DNA of 42,584 nt from DATMRF01 sp035566435 (GCA_035566435.1 DATMRF010000142.1:1-42584); one strand, 5' to 3'; positions 25,043 to 34,249 are shown, numbered from the stretch's first letter. Notes: generated by a model not told the origin, from the letters alone. Made by a program: numbers and translations.

Positions 25043-27673
25043 TCACTGGTCTGACACGATAAACCGAATGTAATCAATGTCCGCTCCCGCCGCCTCGACG
25101 CACAGTTTCAGTTGTTGAGGACCAGCAGCTAATCGAACCTTGCGGACCACGATGTCCGTCCACGTTTTTCGCCCGCCGGCGGTGACCGCCACCGGACCGG
25201 TCACGTTGACACCGTTGGCCTCCAGGTGAAATGCGCCCTCGCCCCGAGCCGATGCGAGGTGGACGGTTACTTCATAGCTACCGGGTTGCGTAACATGCAC
25301 GCTGTACTTCAGCCAATCACCTGCCGCCAGGTTGCACACCACGCGCCCACGGCCCACGGCGCGCGCATCGACGGCGTCCGTTCGGAAGGGGTCCGGCCGC
25401 GGCGTCCCGTTGGTCTTGCGGTGGTACGCTCCGTCCTCACCACGAGTGTTGTAGCGCTCCGCCTGGATAGTGCCTGGGATCGTGGGAACGGGCTTCGAGA
25501 GGGCGCTCGAAGCGCCCAGGTCGGTAACGTAGAACCCCGCGCCATCCGTGCCTAAGATGAGTTGCCCGCTCTTGTCAGGGTTGAACGCTATGGTTGTCCC
25601 ACGCAACATTCGCAGGTTGTCATTGCACTGCTCCCAGTTGCCCCCGCCGTCCATGCTCACCCAAACGCCGTCAGCCTCGCTGACATCACGTGCCGGCCAC
25701 CACTTTGTGACGACCGCCATCCGTTGCGGGTTTCCCGGGTCCACCGCCAGTGCCCGGACCTGGGCTTTCTTGAAAACCCGCGTCCAGCTGCCACCGTACC
25801 TGTAAACACCACCTAAGGAGCCCGAGTTGAAACTGACCGCATAAACTACACCTGTCGTCACCGGGTCCACATAAACATATTCAAAATTCGAGGAGGTCGG
25901 TGAACCGCGCATTAACGAGAAGTTCGTTCCGTCGGTAGTCTTGAAGACGCCATGCTGCGCGCCGACGTATATCGCGTTGGTATCCCTCGGGTCGGCAGCG
26001 AGATTCCAGAGGTTGCCGGAATCGTTCAGCATCAACGGCGTCCAAGTGCCAGCCCCGTCCCTGCTTTGATAGAGAACGTTGCCCATGATGGCCCATAGCC
26101 GGCGGCTGTCGTTGGGGTCCACCCAAACCGCCTTGTTGTCGCCCTTGGCGCCGCTCGGTCGCACGGTATAGGCCCAAGTCGCACCCCAGTTCGTGCTCTT
26201 GATAATGGGCTCGTTCAGGTAGGCACCCGCTATGTTGCCGAACTGTCCGCTGGCTACGTAGACCGTTCCGTCGGCGGCGAACGCAACATCATTGGCGCCG
26301 TTGAAGGGACCGAAGAGTCCCGCGTCTGCCAGCTTCCAGCTCCACAGGCCATCGTCACTGCGCAACAGCTTGCCGCCATCCATCCCCAAAGTGAACACCT
26401 GCCCCGGCTTGTAAGGATTCCACGCGATTGCGGTGCAGCACAATCCCCCATACCCGTTGCCGCGCCAACCGCTGCCGGCAGCAAAGCCTGTGATATCTTT
26501 CCAGGTCGCTCCTGCGTCGAACGACTGCACCACCTTGCCCTCACAGGCGCCGGCCGCATGGCTGGGATGGTTCGGGTCCACGCTGAGCCACTGGAAAGCG
26601 AAGATGCTTGGATCGCCCGTGCCTCCGACAAGTGTGCTCTTGCTGCCGTTATCGACGATTTTTGCCCAGGTGGTTCCTCCGTCGATGGAGCGGTAGGCGC
26701 TCGCCGGCCGGTTCCAAGCCGCGCAGTAAAGGTAATTGGGGTTGCTCCGAGCTACCGCAACGGTCCGGAATTCTGTCGGTTTCGCCGCGTTCGTGGCGAT
26801 GCCCAGGGAGGAATTCCGCCAGGTTCTTGCGCCGTCAGTGCTCTTGTAGATCGCACCGCTGCCACCCAGGCTCACCCACAGCGTATCGGGCTCGGTCGGG
26901 TGCAGCGCCAGGGCCCACGCCTCCGTGTTGGGCAAGCCGTCGTTGGCTTTGCCGAAGCTGGCGCCCGCATCGGTGCTCTTATAGACCCCGCCCTTGTCCG
27001 AGCAGGCATACACGGTTTTGGAGGAACCGGCCGCGAACCCGGCATCGTTAATCAAAACGCCGGTACCGTCGCCGGCAGCGCCGACCGCGGCATCGTCGAT
27101 CGTCGTCAGCCTGGTCCAATTCTCCCCGGCATCCGTGCTCTTCCAGACCCCACCCCAGCACGTCGTGCCATTGACCCCATAACCCATGTGCCGATGGTTG
27201 CCGGCGATTGCCAGCAGCGTATTGGAATCGTTGGGGTCAAACAGCACCTTCTGAATCGGGGCCGTGATCGTGGTGCGGCTCATTGGCGGCATGCCGGCCC
27301 GTTTTAGCGTCCAGGTCTTCCCGCCGTCAGTGCTCCGGTAGGGTCCGCTCAGCGTGCCCACCCAAACAATGTTGGAACGGCTCGGATCGAAAGTGAAGTC
27401 GTTGATCTCCGAGCATTGAGTAATGCCGATGGTCTGTTCCCAGGACACGCCCCCGTTGGTGCTGAGTCCGACACCCAAAATATCCCCGCCGGCGAGGATG
27501 ACATTAGGGTTGTAGGGGCTGACGGCGACGGCCTCCACTCGGCCCATGTTGCCCGGCTCGTTAAGCGCATCCCACCGAGGATTGAGCCGCGCCTCTGCGC
27601 GGGTGCTTTCACTCCGCGATGAATTAATACAAAGCGCCACTGCCAACAGGAACTTCAGTTCTTTCACAGGCAT
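25043..27673 (-). CDS. Exported Asp-box (BNR/sortilin-like, GH74-like) propeller protein with C-terminal CBM6
   Basis: The ATG at 27673 gives 876 residues with a signal peptide (MPVKELKFLLAVALC...). Residues about 30-720 contain at least ten Asp-box-like motifs (STNGGVSW, STDGGKTW, STDAGENW, SIDGGTTW, SFDAGATW, SMDGGGNW), the pattern of tandem seven-bladed propellers seen in GH74 xyloglucanases and sortilin-like proteins. The last about 130 residues (IQAERYNTRGEDGAY, GDWLKYSVHV, GSYEVTVHLAS, DIDYIRFI) are a CBM6-type carbohydrate-binding module. A secreted glycan-degrading role is likely, but I could not place catalytic Asp residues, so GH74 membership is a guess. It converges on the kinase gene and is divergent from the oxidase gene. 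Confidence 0.85.
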   Translation of the reverse strand: MPVKELKFLLAVALCINSSRSESTRAEARLNPRWDALNEPGNMGRVEAVAVSPYNPNVILAGGDILGVGLSTNGGVSWEQTIGITQCSEINDFTFDPSRSNIVWVGTLSGPYRSTDGGKTWTLKRAGMPPMSRTTITAPIQKVLFDPNDSNTLLAIAGNHRHMGYGVNGTTCWGGVWKSTDAGENWTRLTTIDDAAVGAAGDGTGVLINDAGFAAGSSKTVYACSDKGGVYKSTDAGASFGKANDGLPNTEAWALALHPTEPDTLWVSLGGSGAIYKSTDGARTWRNSSLGIATNAAKPTEFRTVAVARSNPNYLYCAAWNRPASAYRSIDGGTTWAKIVDNGSKSTLVGGTGDPSIFAFQWLSVDPNHPSHAAGACEGKVVQSFDAGATWKDITGFAAGSGWRGNGYGGLCCTAIAWNPYKPGQVFTLGMDGGKLLRSDDGLWSWKLADAGLFGPFNGANDVAFAADGTVYVASGQFGNIAGAYLNEPIIKSTNWGATWAYTVRPSGAKGDNKAVWVDPNDSRRLWAIMGNVLYQSRDGAGTWTPLMLNDSGNLWNLAADPRDTNAIYVGAQHGVFKTTDGTNFSLMRGSPTSSNFEYVYVDPVTTGVVYAVSFNSGSLGGVYRYGGSWTRVFKKAQVRALAVDPGNPQRMAVVTKWWPARDVSEADGVWVSMDGGGNWEQCNDNLRMLRGTTIAFNPDKSGQLILGTDGAGFYVTDLGASSALSKPVPTIPGTIQAERYNTRGEDGAYHRKTNGTPRPDPFRTDAVDARAVGRGRVVCNLAAGDWLKYSVHVTQPGSYEVTVHLASARGEGAFHLEANGVNVTGPVAVTAGGRKTWTDIVVRKVRLAAGPQQLKLCVEAAGADIDYIRFIVSDQ

Positions 27674-27843
27674 GGTTCGACCAGCCGTGAATACAATACC
27701 GAACCACACCAACTCCGTGAAACGTGAATCTGACGCTTCCGGACTCGCTTTCCGTAATTCTTCCGAACAAATCTTACGTAATGCATGGAGTATGCTGAAA
27801 GAATCGGCCTGATGCATAATCGCGTCGAATGTGAGTTCAGAAA

Positions 27844-29052
27844 ATGGGACCTCAACAAACAAAATGTTTCGACTACGCGGTGATCGGTGGAGGCATCGTT
27901 GGCCTCGCCGTGGCCTGGACGCTCCAGCAGCGAAAGCCGGGCCTGAGTGTCCTCGTGGTTGAAAAAGAGCAGGATTGGGCTCGGCACCAGACCGGGCGAA
28001 ACAGCGGAGTCATCCATTCCGGGATTTACTACAAACCCGGGAGTCTCAAGGCCAGGATGTGTCGCGAAGGCAACCGCCGGATGCTCGAGTTCTGCAGGAC
28101 GTACAGCATCCCGCATGAAGTGTGCGGAAAAGTGATCGTCGCCACTGAGGAAGCCGAACTGCCGCGACTCCAGGCGCTGTACGAACGAGGCGTCGGAAAC
28201 GGCTTGCCGGTCCGCAAGCTTCGGCTGGAAGAGGTCAAAGAGATAGAGCCAAACGTGCGCTGTCAGGCTGGGCTTCACGTGCCATCTACAGGGATCGTCG
28301 ATTATGCCGCCGTCTGCCGCAAACTGGCCAAGTTGATTGAGTCGCAAGGAGGCGATTTGCGATTGGGCGTCCGTCTGACAGGTGTGCGCGTCGCCGGCGG
28401 GATCACGGTTCTGGAAACCTCCGCCGGGGACTTTGAGACCCGCTGCCTGCTCAACTGCGCCGGGCTGCACAGCGACCGCGTTGCGAAGCTGGCGGGAGCA
28501 ACCCCCGATGCCAGGATCGTTCCTTTCCGGGGCGAGTACTACGAGGTAAAACCCGAGAGACGCTCCCTGGTGCGCAACTTGATTTACCCGGTGCCTAACC
28601 CGGAATTCCCTTTCCTCGGAGTTCACTTTACACGGATGATCGACGGCAGCATCCACGCTGGACCAAACGCGGTGTTGAGCCTCAAGCGCGAGGGTTACCA
28701 CAGGACCGCCTTCAACCTCCGCGACTTCGCCGAGACCATGTTCTTTCCTGGCTTCTGGCGGTTGGCGGCCAAACATGCAAAGGACGGGTTGGAGGAAATG
28801 CATCGTTCTTTCAGCAAAGCTGCGTTCGTGCGCAGCCTGCAGCGACTCATTCCAGAGATCACGGCGGACGACCTGGTGCCCGGTTCAGCGGGGGTTCGGG
28901 CCCAGGCCTTGCAGCGCGACGGAGGCTTGGTAGATGACTTCCTGATCATCAAGGACGAGCACGCTGTCCACGTGTGCAACGCGCCGTCACCCGCGGCAAC
29001 AGCGTCACTTGAAATCGGCAGAGCGGTTGTGGCCCAGGTGCCACAGTCTTAA
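27844..29052 (+). CDS. lhgO: L-2-hydroxyglutarate oxidase (FAD-dependent, DAO family)
   Basis: This 402-residue flavoprotein starts with a Rossmann motif (DYAVIGGGIVGLAVAW, residues 10-25). The block RHQTGRNSGVIHSGIYYKPGSLKA, and later LLNCAGLHSDRVAKLAG, RGEYYEV and YPVPNPEFPFLGVHFT, are typical of LhgO. The enzyme oxidises L-2-hydroxyglutarate to 2-oxoglutarate, a metabolite-repair reaction, probably feeding electrons to the membrane. Length and motif order match the family. The ATG at 27844 has no strong Shine-Dalgarno but starts close to the Rossmann fold, as expected. It has no same-strand partner and is divergent from the Asp-box gene across about 170 bp. Confidence 0.88.
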   Translation: MGPQQTKCFDYAVIGGGIVGLAVAWTLQQRKPGLSVLVVEKEQDWARHQTGRNSGVIHSGIYYKPGSLKARMCREGNRRMLEFCRTYSIPHEVCGKVIVATEEAELPRLQALYERGVGNGLPVRKLRLEEVKEIEPNVRCQAGLHVPSTGIVDYAAVCRKLAKLIESQGGDLRLGVRLTGVRVAGGITVLETSAGDFETRCLLNCAGLHSDRVAKLAGATPDARIVPFRGEYYEVKPERRSLVRNLIYPVPNPEFPFLGVHFTRMIDGSIHAGPNAVLSLKREGYHRTAFNLRDFAETMFFPGFWRLAAKHAKDGLEEMHRSFSKAAFVRSLQRLIPEITADDLVPGSAGVRAQALQRDGGLVDDFLIIKDEHAVHVCNAPSPAATASLEIGRAVVAQVPQS

Positions 29053-29368
29053 CCGATTCCCTTGCAAGAGTTTGGATTCATACTGTTTCGGGAATGAGAT
29101 TTGTCGGAAACACTTACACTCGAGCTCTTTGGCTCCGTTAGTCATTGGAATGCCTGTTTTTACGTCTGTTTTTCGCTTTCACGACCACTCATCCCGTTCG
29201 AGATCACCAGAAACCGTCGGAAGGGTTTACAGTACAAGCGAGCGGGCAACGTGGACATTGGATCGCTTAAACATACATAACATACTATCAATGAGCAATT
29301 TACTATGCTGATTCGCTATTCATTTTCCGAGTGGCACTCGCTGTGCTTAACGTCCATGTAGAAGTACC
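29053..29368. other. AT-richer spacer upstream of the VPDSG-anchored gene
   Basis: The spacer is 316 bp, lower in GC than its surroundings, with no coding signal. It contains one weak promoter candidate (listed separately) and probably a long 5' leader of about 75 bases before the ATG at 29369. Confidence 0.5.
29258..29286 (+). promoter_or_regulatory. Weak sigma-70-like promoter candidate
   Basis: TTGGAT at 29258-29263 and CATACT at 29281-29286 are separated by 17 bases in the AT-richer spacer upstream of the 29369 gene. The match is partial and verrucomicrobial promoters are poorly defined, so this is only a suggestion. Confidence 0.25.
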
Positions 29369-30022
29369 ATGAAGAATCTAAGAATCAGCACACTGACAGG
29401 AGCTCTCGCAATCATGTTGTTGGCGGCGGTGAACGCAAGTGCGATCACGGTTCAGGAAATCGGAGTTAATCCCTTCGAAACGCCCATCGTTTCTATCACA
29501 GGCATCGGCACCGTGTGTGTTTATGCCGGTGTGAACAAGCTCAATGTGGATGGCGTGGCTACGGATGGTTTCTGCATCGATCCTTTTCATTGGAGCCTGG
29601 CGTCCAGCTCAAGCTATTCTTACGAAGCGCTCGCGAGCGGTCCGAAAGGTGCCGCGATGGGTTCAACCATCGCGCTGGATGTTGAGAGACTATGGGGCAG
29701 CTATTACTCACAGGCATTGACTTCTCCTACCGTCGCGGCCGGTCTGCAAATCGCGATTTGGAAGCTTGTAGGCGGTTCGGCTGTTACTGTGGTTTCCGGA
29801 AACGATTACGGCGCTGCCGGCTATATCAACAATGTCGAGAGCTTGACCTATAGCGGCCCCGTCGCAAACCTCGTCGCGCTGACCGGCCCCGGCCAGGATT
29901 ACACGGTCCCGGCGCCTATCGGGAACGGCGGAGGCGTCCCTGACGGCGGGACGACGGCGATACTTTTGGGAGCAGCCCTTTGCGGAGTGGCTGCTATGGG
30001 AAGGAAACTCCGTAGTACCTAG
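29369..30022 (+). CDS. VPDSG-CTERM anchored exported protein with thioester-domain-like motifs
   Basis: The 217-residue product has a signal peptide (MKNLRISTLTGALAIMLLAA..., cleavage after ASA). Its C-terminus is VPDGGTTAILLGAALCGVAA followed by GRKLRS: a VPDSG-type sorting motif (residues 190-194), a hydrophobic helix and a basic end. Such tails resemble PEP-CTERM signals and direct processing and surface sorting. The body has GFCIDPF (Cys69) and LQIAIWKL (Gln127), which resemble the Cys and Gln blocks of Cys-Gln thioester-forming surface domains, where the bond gives covalent attachment to a target. No sortase-like enzyme is encoded in the window. Expression is probably monocistronic, because a strong terminator follows. 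Confidence 0.82.
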   Translation: MKNLRISTLTGALAIMLLAAVNASAITVQEIGVNPFETPIVSITGIGTVCVYAGVNKLNVDGVATDGFCIDPFHWSLASSSSYSYEALASGPKGAAMGSTIALDVERLWGSYYSQALTSPTVAAGLQIAIWKLVGGSAVTVVSGNDYGAAGYINNVESLTYSGPVANLVALTGPGQDYTVPAPIGNGGGVPDGGTTAILLGAALCGVAAMGRKLRST

Positions 30023-30049
30023 CCGCAGCTTTCGGCTCGGTTTGGGAAC

Positions 30050-30086
30050 GATCCCTCTGGTCTCCTGGAGGGATCTTTCGTTTTTT
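30050..30086 (+). terminator. Rho-independent terminator of the VPDSG-anchored gene
   Basis: An 8-bp perfect stem GATCCCTC/GAGGGATC (30050-30057 with 30068-30075), a 10-base loop and TTTCGTTTTTT at 30076-30086 follow the stop at 30022 by 27 bases. It lies in the gap between two convergent genes; the opposite strand lacks a T-tract. Confidence 0.88.
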
Positions 30087-30099
30087 GGAAGGAGCATTC

Positions 30100-32091
30100 T
30101 TACACAAACTCCGGGCCGGCGAAGGAGAGGCTTTCATCGAGCCAGTTGTCCGAGAGCAGCACCGCCTGGCGTTGCTTGAATGCCTGGGCCTGGGCGCGGC
30201 GTTGCGCCAGGGCAAACGCGGCGTGAGCGATTCGTTGCCAGCCGGCGAGCCTGGCCTGGAGCGCCCGTTGCACAGGCTGGCGAACCGCAGCCGGCAGGTG
30301 GCGGCGAACGAGTTCATCTTCGAGGCTGACGAACGCCTGCGCGCTCCCCGCGTCGCCCTGGCGGGCGGCGCGTCCGAAAAGCTGCCGGTCCACGCGGCTG
30401 GATTCGTGGCGTTCGGTCGCCAGCACATGGAGTCCGCCCGCCCGGGCCACCCCAGGACGCAGTTTGATGTCGGTGCCCCGGCCGGCCATGTTGGTGGCGA
30501 TGGTGACGCGGCCAGCTTCACCGGCCAGTTCGATGATGGCGGCCTCATCCTTGTTCCGAACGGCGTTCAACACCCGGAACTCCAAGCCCATGGCCTCGAG
30601 CAGCGATGCCAGTTTCTCGCTGGCATGCACACTCCGGGTCCCCACCAGGACGGGGCGACCCGTGAGGTGGACGCGCTGCACTTCGTCGGCCACGGCCTGC
30701 CATTTGTCGTCGTCGTGGAGGAACACGGCGTCCGGCAAATGCTCGCGGATGCAGGGCCGGTTGGTTGGAATGGCGATGACGGGCAGGTCGTAGATTTGCC
30801 AGAACTCAGCCGCGGCTTCGCGCGCGGTACCGGTCATTCCCGCCAAATGCCGGAAACAGCGAAAAAACCTCTGGAAGCTGAGCCGAGCGATAGTCCTGGC
30901 AGGCTCGGAGAGATCGAGATCTTCCTTGGCCTCGATGGCCTGGTGCAGCCCTTGGCGCCAGGTGCGCTGGGGCATCTGGCGTCCGGTGGACTCGTCCACG
31001 ATGATCACTTTCCCATCCAGGACGATGTATTGCTTGTCCCGCAGGAAATATTCGCGCGCGGTCAATGCCTGTCGGATCAGCTCCTCCCGGCGCTCGGACC
31101 CGCGCCAAATTCCCGGCAGGTCGGTGCAGAGAGCGTCGAGCTTTGCTCGTCCGACGGAGGTGAGCTCGATTTCGCGGTAACGAAGATTGAGTTGATAATC
31201 GGCGCCAGCGTCCAGGGAATCGGCGACACGCCGGGCGACGACGACGGCCTCCGCCAGCAGCGCGTCCTTCTGCGTGGTGGAGATGATCAGCGGGGTCACG
31301 GCCTCGTCAATCAGCACGCTGTCGGCCTCGTCCACGATGGCGGCGTGCAGGCCGCGCATAACCAGGCCGTCGTCGCCCGCGGCGGAGCGAGGGTAATGGA
31401 GTTTCCGCACGAGGCGGCGCGATGGGTTGGTGAGCGAACCGAGACGAAGGCGGTCGCGAAGGAAATCCGCGAGCAACTCCTTGCTCGTAACGTAAGTGAC
31501 ATCGGCGTCATAACCCTTGCGACGAGCGCCAGCGTCCATTTGGGCGGTGACCCACCCGGCGCGGACACCGCAAAAAGTGTACAGCGGCCGTATCCAATCC
31601 GCGTCCCGTTCGACCAGGTAATCGTTGACCGTAACGATATGGCACGGCCGCCTGGTCCAGCCGGCCAATACTGCGGCCAGCCCCGCGGTGAGGGTCTTGC
31701 CCTCGCCGGTGGCCATTTCGGCCAGGAAACCACGCTGGAGAGCCAGTGCACCCATCAGTTGAACGTTGAACGGCCGCAGGCCGAGCTTGCGGTCGGCGGC
31801 TTCGCGAATGGCAGCCAACGCCGGGACGAGCAGCGTTTCCAGATCCTTGCCGCCCCGGCGGAACCGGTCGCGGAATTCCATCAAGCGTTCGTGAAGGTGG
31901 TAGTCATCGAGCGACACCCAATCCGCAGCCTGGGCATCGATTTGATCGGCCTGCTCGCGAAGCCGGCTCAGGATGCCGCCCCGCCGCTCAAACAGGCCGA
32001 ACACGGCGTTGACCCTGGCGTCGATTCCTTTAAGCAGGCGCGGGGGCGGCCGGAATTCGAGGCGGCGATAGGATTGGGTGGGGGTGTTCAA
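30100..32091 (-). CDS. Shortened SecA-like preprotein translocase ATPase
   Basis: The frame runs on upstream inside the preceding gene, but that part is plainly a shadow. The TTG at 32091, seven bases after the preceding stop, gives 663 residues and is the best start. SecA motifs are clear: Walker A MATGEGKT (126-133), Walker B VDEAD (253-257), GRQMPQRTWRQGLHQAIEAKE (370-390), GMTGTA (418-423), ATNMAGRGTDI (532-542) and motif VI QLFGRAARQGD (570-580). A preprotein-crosslinking region lies at about 260-370. It stops soon after motif VI. Most of the helical wing/scaffold and the zinc-binding C-terminus of housekeeping SecA (usually 850-1000 residues) are absent. It is last in a tight operon with exporter parts, so it is probably their motor rather than the general Sec ATPase. 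Confidence 0.88.
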   Translation of the reverse strand: MNTPTQSYRRLEFRPPPRLLKGIDARVNAVFGLFERRGGILSRLREQADQIDAQAADWVSLDDYHLHERLMEFRDRFRRGGKDLETLLVPALAAIREAADRKLGLRPFNVQLMGALALQRGFLAEMATGEGKTLTAGLAAVLAGWTRRPCHIVTVNDYLVERDADWIRPLYTFCGVRAGWVTAQMDAGARRKGYDADVTYVTSKELLADFLRDRLRLGSLTNPSRRLVRKLHYPRSAAGDDGLVMRGLHAAIVDEADSVLIDEAVTPLIISTTQKDALLAEAVVVARRVADSLDAGADYQLNLRYREIELTSVGRAKLDALCTDLPGIWRGSERREELIRQALTAREYFLRDKQYIVLDGKVIIVDESTGRQMPQRTWRQGLHQAIEAKEDLDLSEPARTIARLSFQRFFRCFRHLAGMTGTAREAAAEFWQIYDLPVIAIPTNRPCIREHLPDAVFLHDDDKWQAVADEVQRVHLTGRPVLVGTRSVHASEKLASLLEAMGLEFRVLNAVRNKDEAAIIELAGEAGRVTIATNMAGRGTDIKLRPGVARAGGLHVLATERHESSRVDRQLFGRAARQGDAGSAQAFVSLEDELVRRHLPAAVRQPVQRALQARLAGWQRIAHAAFALAQRRAQAQAFKQRQAVLLSDNWLDESLSFAGPEFV

Positions 32092-32098
32092 TTGGAGT

Positions 32099-34249
32099 TC
32101 ATAGCTGGTACCGTTTTTGCAGGAGCTGAGCGAGGCGCCGATACCAGCGGGGGAGGAGCGGCTCAGGTTGGAGCTTGAAGCGGATGGTGCCGGAGCGTCC
32201 GTGCAGTAACGCGACCTCGGCCGCCGGCAGCAAGTGGGCGTGGATCTCGAAAAACGGCTCCTTGGCTTTCTCGGGTTCGCTGGGTGCGACGGGCACTTCG
32301 CCGCCGGCGGCCCAGCCGAGCGCCGGGGAAGGCAGCGTCTGTTTTCCGCCCGGCACAACCTTCCACGCGGACACCTCCACGACCGAGCCGGCCTGCCCGC
32401 GCAGGCGAACCTGGCCCTGGTGCGGCTGCTGTGCAAAGGCCGCATCGGCATCGGTCTGGGCGACGGTGGCGACGAATTCGAACGAGCCGGGGTTGACGAC
32501 CAGGCCCAAGAGCATGCCCCGCTCGAGGCGTCGGCCAACGGAATCCCGGGCGCGCGGAGCAACCCAAACCCCGTCGTGGCGCGCGCGGACCGTCAGCGCC
32601 GCCTCGTCGGCCTTGAGCTTCGCCAGACGTTCGCCCACCGACTCGAGGCGGCTGGCCAGCGGCTTCAAATCGGCGTTGGTCTTGCTGAGCGCCTCGCGGA
32701 AGCGCGCCTCCGCCTCGCTAAAGAGGCCCTGGGCATCCGCGAGATTCAGCTCGAGCTCGCGATTGGTGAGCTGGAGGAGCGGCTGGCCGCTCGAGACCCG
32801 GTTGCCTGATTCCACCAGCAGTTTCTGCACGACGCCCGCCACATCATTGATGACATCTGTGCGTTCCTCAGCTTGAACGATTCCCGGGGCCCGGAAGTGA
32901 TTGGGAAAGGGGATGAGCGCGAGCAGGAGCAACAGAACAGCCGCGAGGGCGGCCGTGATTCCGCAGGCGCGAGGGCGGACTCGTTGCAGCCGCGGACTGG
33001 TGGTGAGGTAACGCACGAATTTGACGGTCGGCACCGTGACCCAGGAAACCGCGCAAACCGCGGCCATGATGAGGCCCAGGATGAGAAAGCGGTCCGCGAC
33101 GAGCAGCAGGACACCGGTAAAAACGATCACGCGGTAAATGCCGCTGGCGATGCCGTACACGACCAGCCAGGCAGCCTCGCGCCGCGTCAGGGCAGGGCTC
33201 GAGGAGTCCTTGACGCCAAAGACATAATGCTCCCAGAGGTGGCGCAATTGCTGGCTGGCGCGCTGGGACAAATTGGGGATCTCCAACAGATCGGAGAGGA
33301 TGTAGAAGCCGTCAAAGCGCAGGAGCGGGTTGAGGTTGAAGACGAGCGTGGAGACGGACGCGATGAACATCATGTTGTACGCCAGGCTATGGACCGTGCC
33401 GGGCCCGGTCTTGGCCCAAACAAAGGCGGCCAGCGCCGCCACGAACAGCTCGACGATCATGCCGGCCGCGCCCACCAGCGCGCGCTGCCAGCGGCTGCGC
33501 AGGCCCCAGCTCGACGACGCATCCACGTACGGAACGGGGGTGAAGATCATGAGCATGATGCCCATGACGTGCACCTCGCCGCCAAACTTGCGGCAGAAAA
33601 AGGCATGGCCGAATTCGTGGATGGATTTAATGAGGACCAGGCCGGCGTAGAGCAGGGGAAGGTTTCCCGGGGCCAACACACCCTGGCCCTGGAGGCGCAA
33701 CGCCGGCCAATTATCGATGGCCACCTTCACCCCCAGGCCCACGACCACCAGCCACAGCACCGCGCCCACGCGGCTGATCAGCCAGCCGACGGCGGGCAAG
33801 GTCCGCACCAGGAACCGGTCGGGGTCCAGCAGGGGGAACCGCATGAACATGAGGTTGAGGAGCCGCGCGGAGACTTCGCGCTGTCGCCGCTGCTGGTATC
33901 GCTCGAACAACTGCGCGCTGTCGCGGGCCTCCTCGTATTGGAGCAGGTTGGCAAAATAGAGCTGAGAGAGCAGGCGCAGGACTGCTTCCTGGCCCGGTGC
34001 CTCGTCAGGGAACCGGTTGACGCATTCCTGCCAGACTTCCTGGACGGTGCGTTCGGGCCGGAGGCGGCCGACGAACTCGTACGCAGCCTGCTGCATGCGG
34101 AAGTATTGGTTGCTGAAGGGATTCTGGAGAACGAACCAGCGTTCACCGCGGAAGCGCTGGCGCTGCACGATGACCCCCGGGCGCAAATAAACCCGCTGGC
34201 CGGCGATGCGGTACCAGGACTCGCTGAAGGTGCCGAGAGGCTCAGGCAT
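32099..34249 (-). CDS. Site-2-type M50 metalloprotease fused to a HlyD-like adaptor, with PqqD-like N-terminus
   Basis: The 716-residue protein has three parts. Residues about 10-105 (YLRPGVIVQRQRF, ERWFVLQNPFSNQYFRM, FVGRLRPERTVQEV, LYFANLL) resemble PqqD-type peptide-recognition domains. Residues about 150-450 are a multi-helix membrane domain with the zinc motif HEFGH (211-215) and NLNPLLRFDG (305-314) giving the third ligand, as in M50 intramembrane proteases. Residues about 455-716 are a HlyD-like periplasmic segment with a lipoyl/barrel-sandwich half (APGIVQA, AGVVQKLLVESGNRVSSGQPLLQL) and a coiled coil (504-550). M50-HlyD fusions occur in peptide-export loci. It may cleave or handle a peptide in the membrane and pass it outward. 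The start at 34249 is 9 bases after the previous stop. Confidence 0.85.
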   Translation of the reverse strand: MPEPLGTFSESWYRIAGQRVYLRPGVIVQRQRFRGERWFVLQNPFSNQYFRMQQAAYEFVGRLRPERTVQEVWQECVNRFPDEAPGQEAVLRLLSQLYFANLLQYEEARDSAQLFERYQQRRQREVSARLLNLMFMRFPLLDPDRFLVRTLPAVGWLISRVGAVLWLVVVGLGVKVAIDNWPALRLQGQGVLAPGNLPLLYAGLVLIKSIHEFGHAFFCRKFGGEVHVMGIMLMIFTPVPYVDASSSWGLRSRWQRALVGAAGMIVELFVAALAAFVWAKTGPGTVHSLAYNMMFIASVSTLVFNLNPLLRFDGFYILSDLLEIPNLSQRASQQLRHLWEHYVFGVKDSSSPALTRREAAWLVVYGIASGIYRVIVFTGVLLLVADRFLILGLIMAAVCAVSWVTVPTVKFVRYLTTSPRLQRVRPRACGITAALAAVLLLLLALIPFPNHFRAPGIVQAEERTDVINDVAGVVQKLLVESGNRVSSGQPLLQLTNRELELNLADAQGLFSEAEARFREALSKTNADLKPLASRLESVGERLAKLKADEAALTVRARHDGVWVAPRARDSVGRRLERGMLLGLVVNPGSFEFVATVAQTDADAAFAQQPHQGQVRLRGQAGSVVEVSAWKVVPGGKQTLPSPALGWAAGGEVPVAPSEPEKAKEPFFEIHAHLLPAAEVALLHGRSGTIRFKLQPEPLLPRWYRRLAQLLQKRYQL

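Noticed and set aside
23274..25046. A 590-residue minus-strand frame opposite the histidine kinase
   Set aside because: The plus strand has complete HAMP, HisKA, HATPase and receiver motifs; the antisense product has none.
32092..32562. N-terminal extension of the SecA-like gene into the M50-HlyD gene
   Set aside because: The 157 extra residues are Arg/Pro/Ser-rich and unlike any SecA; they shadow the coding frame of the preceding gene.
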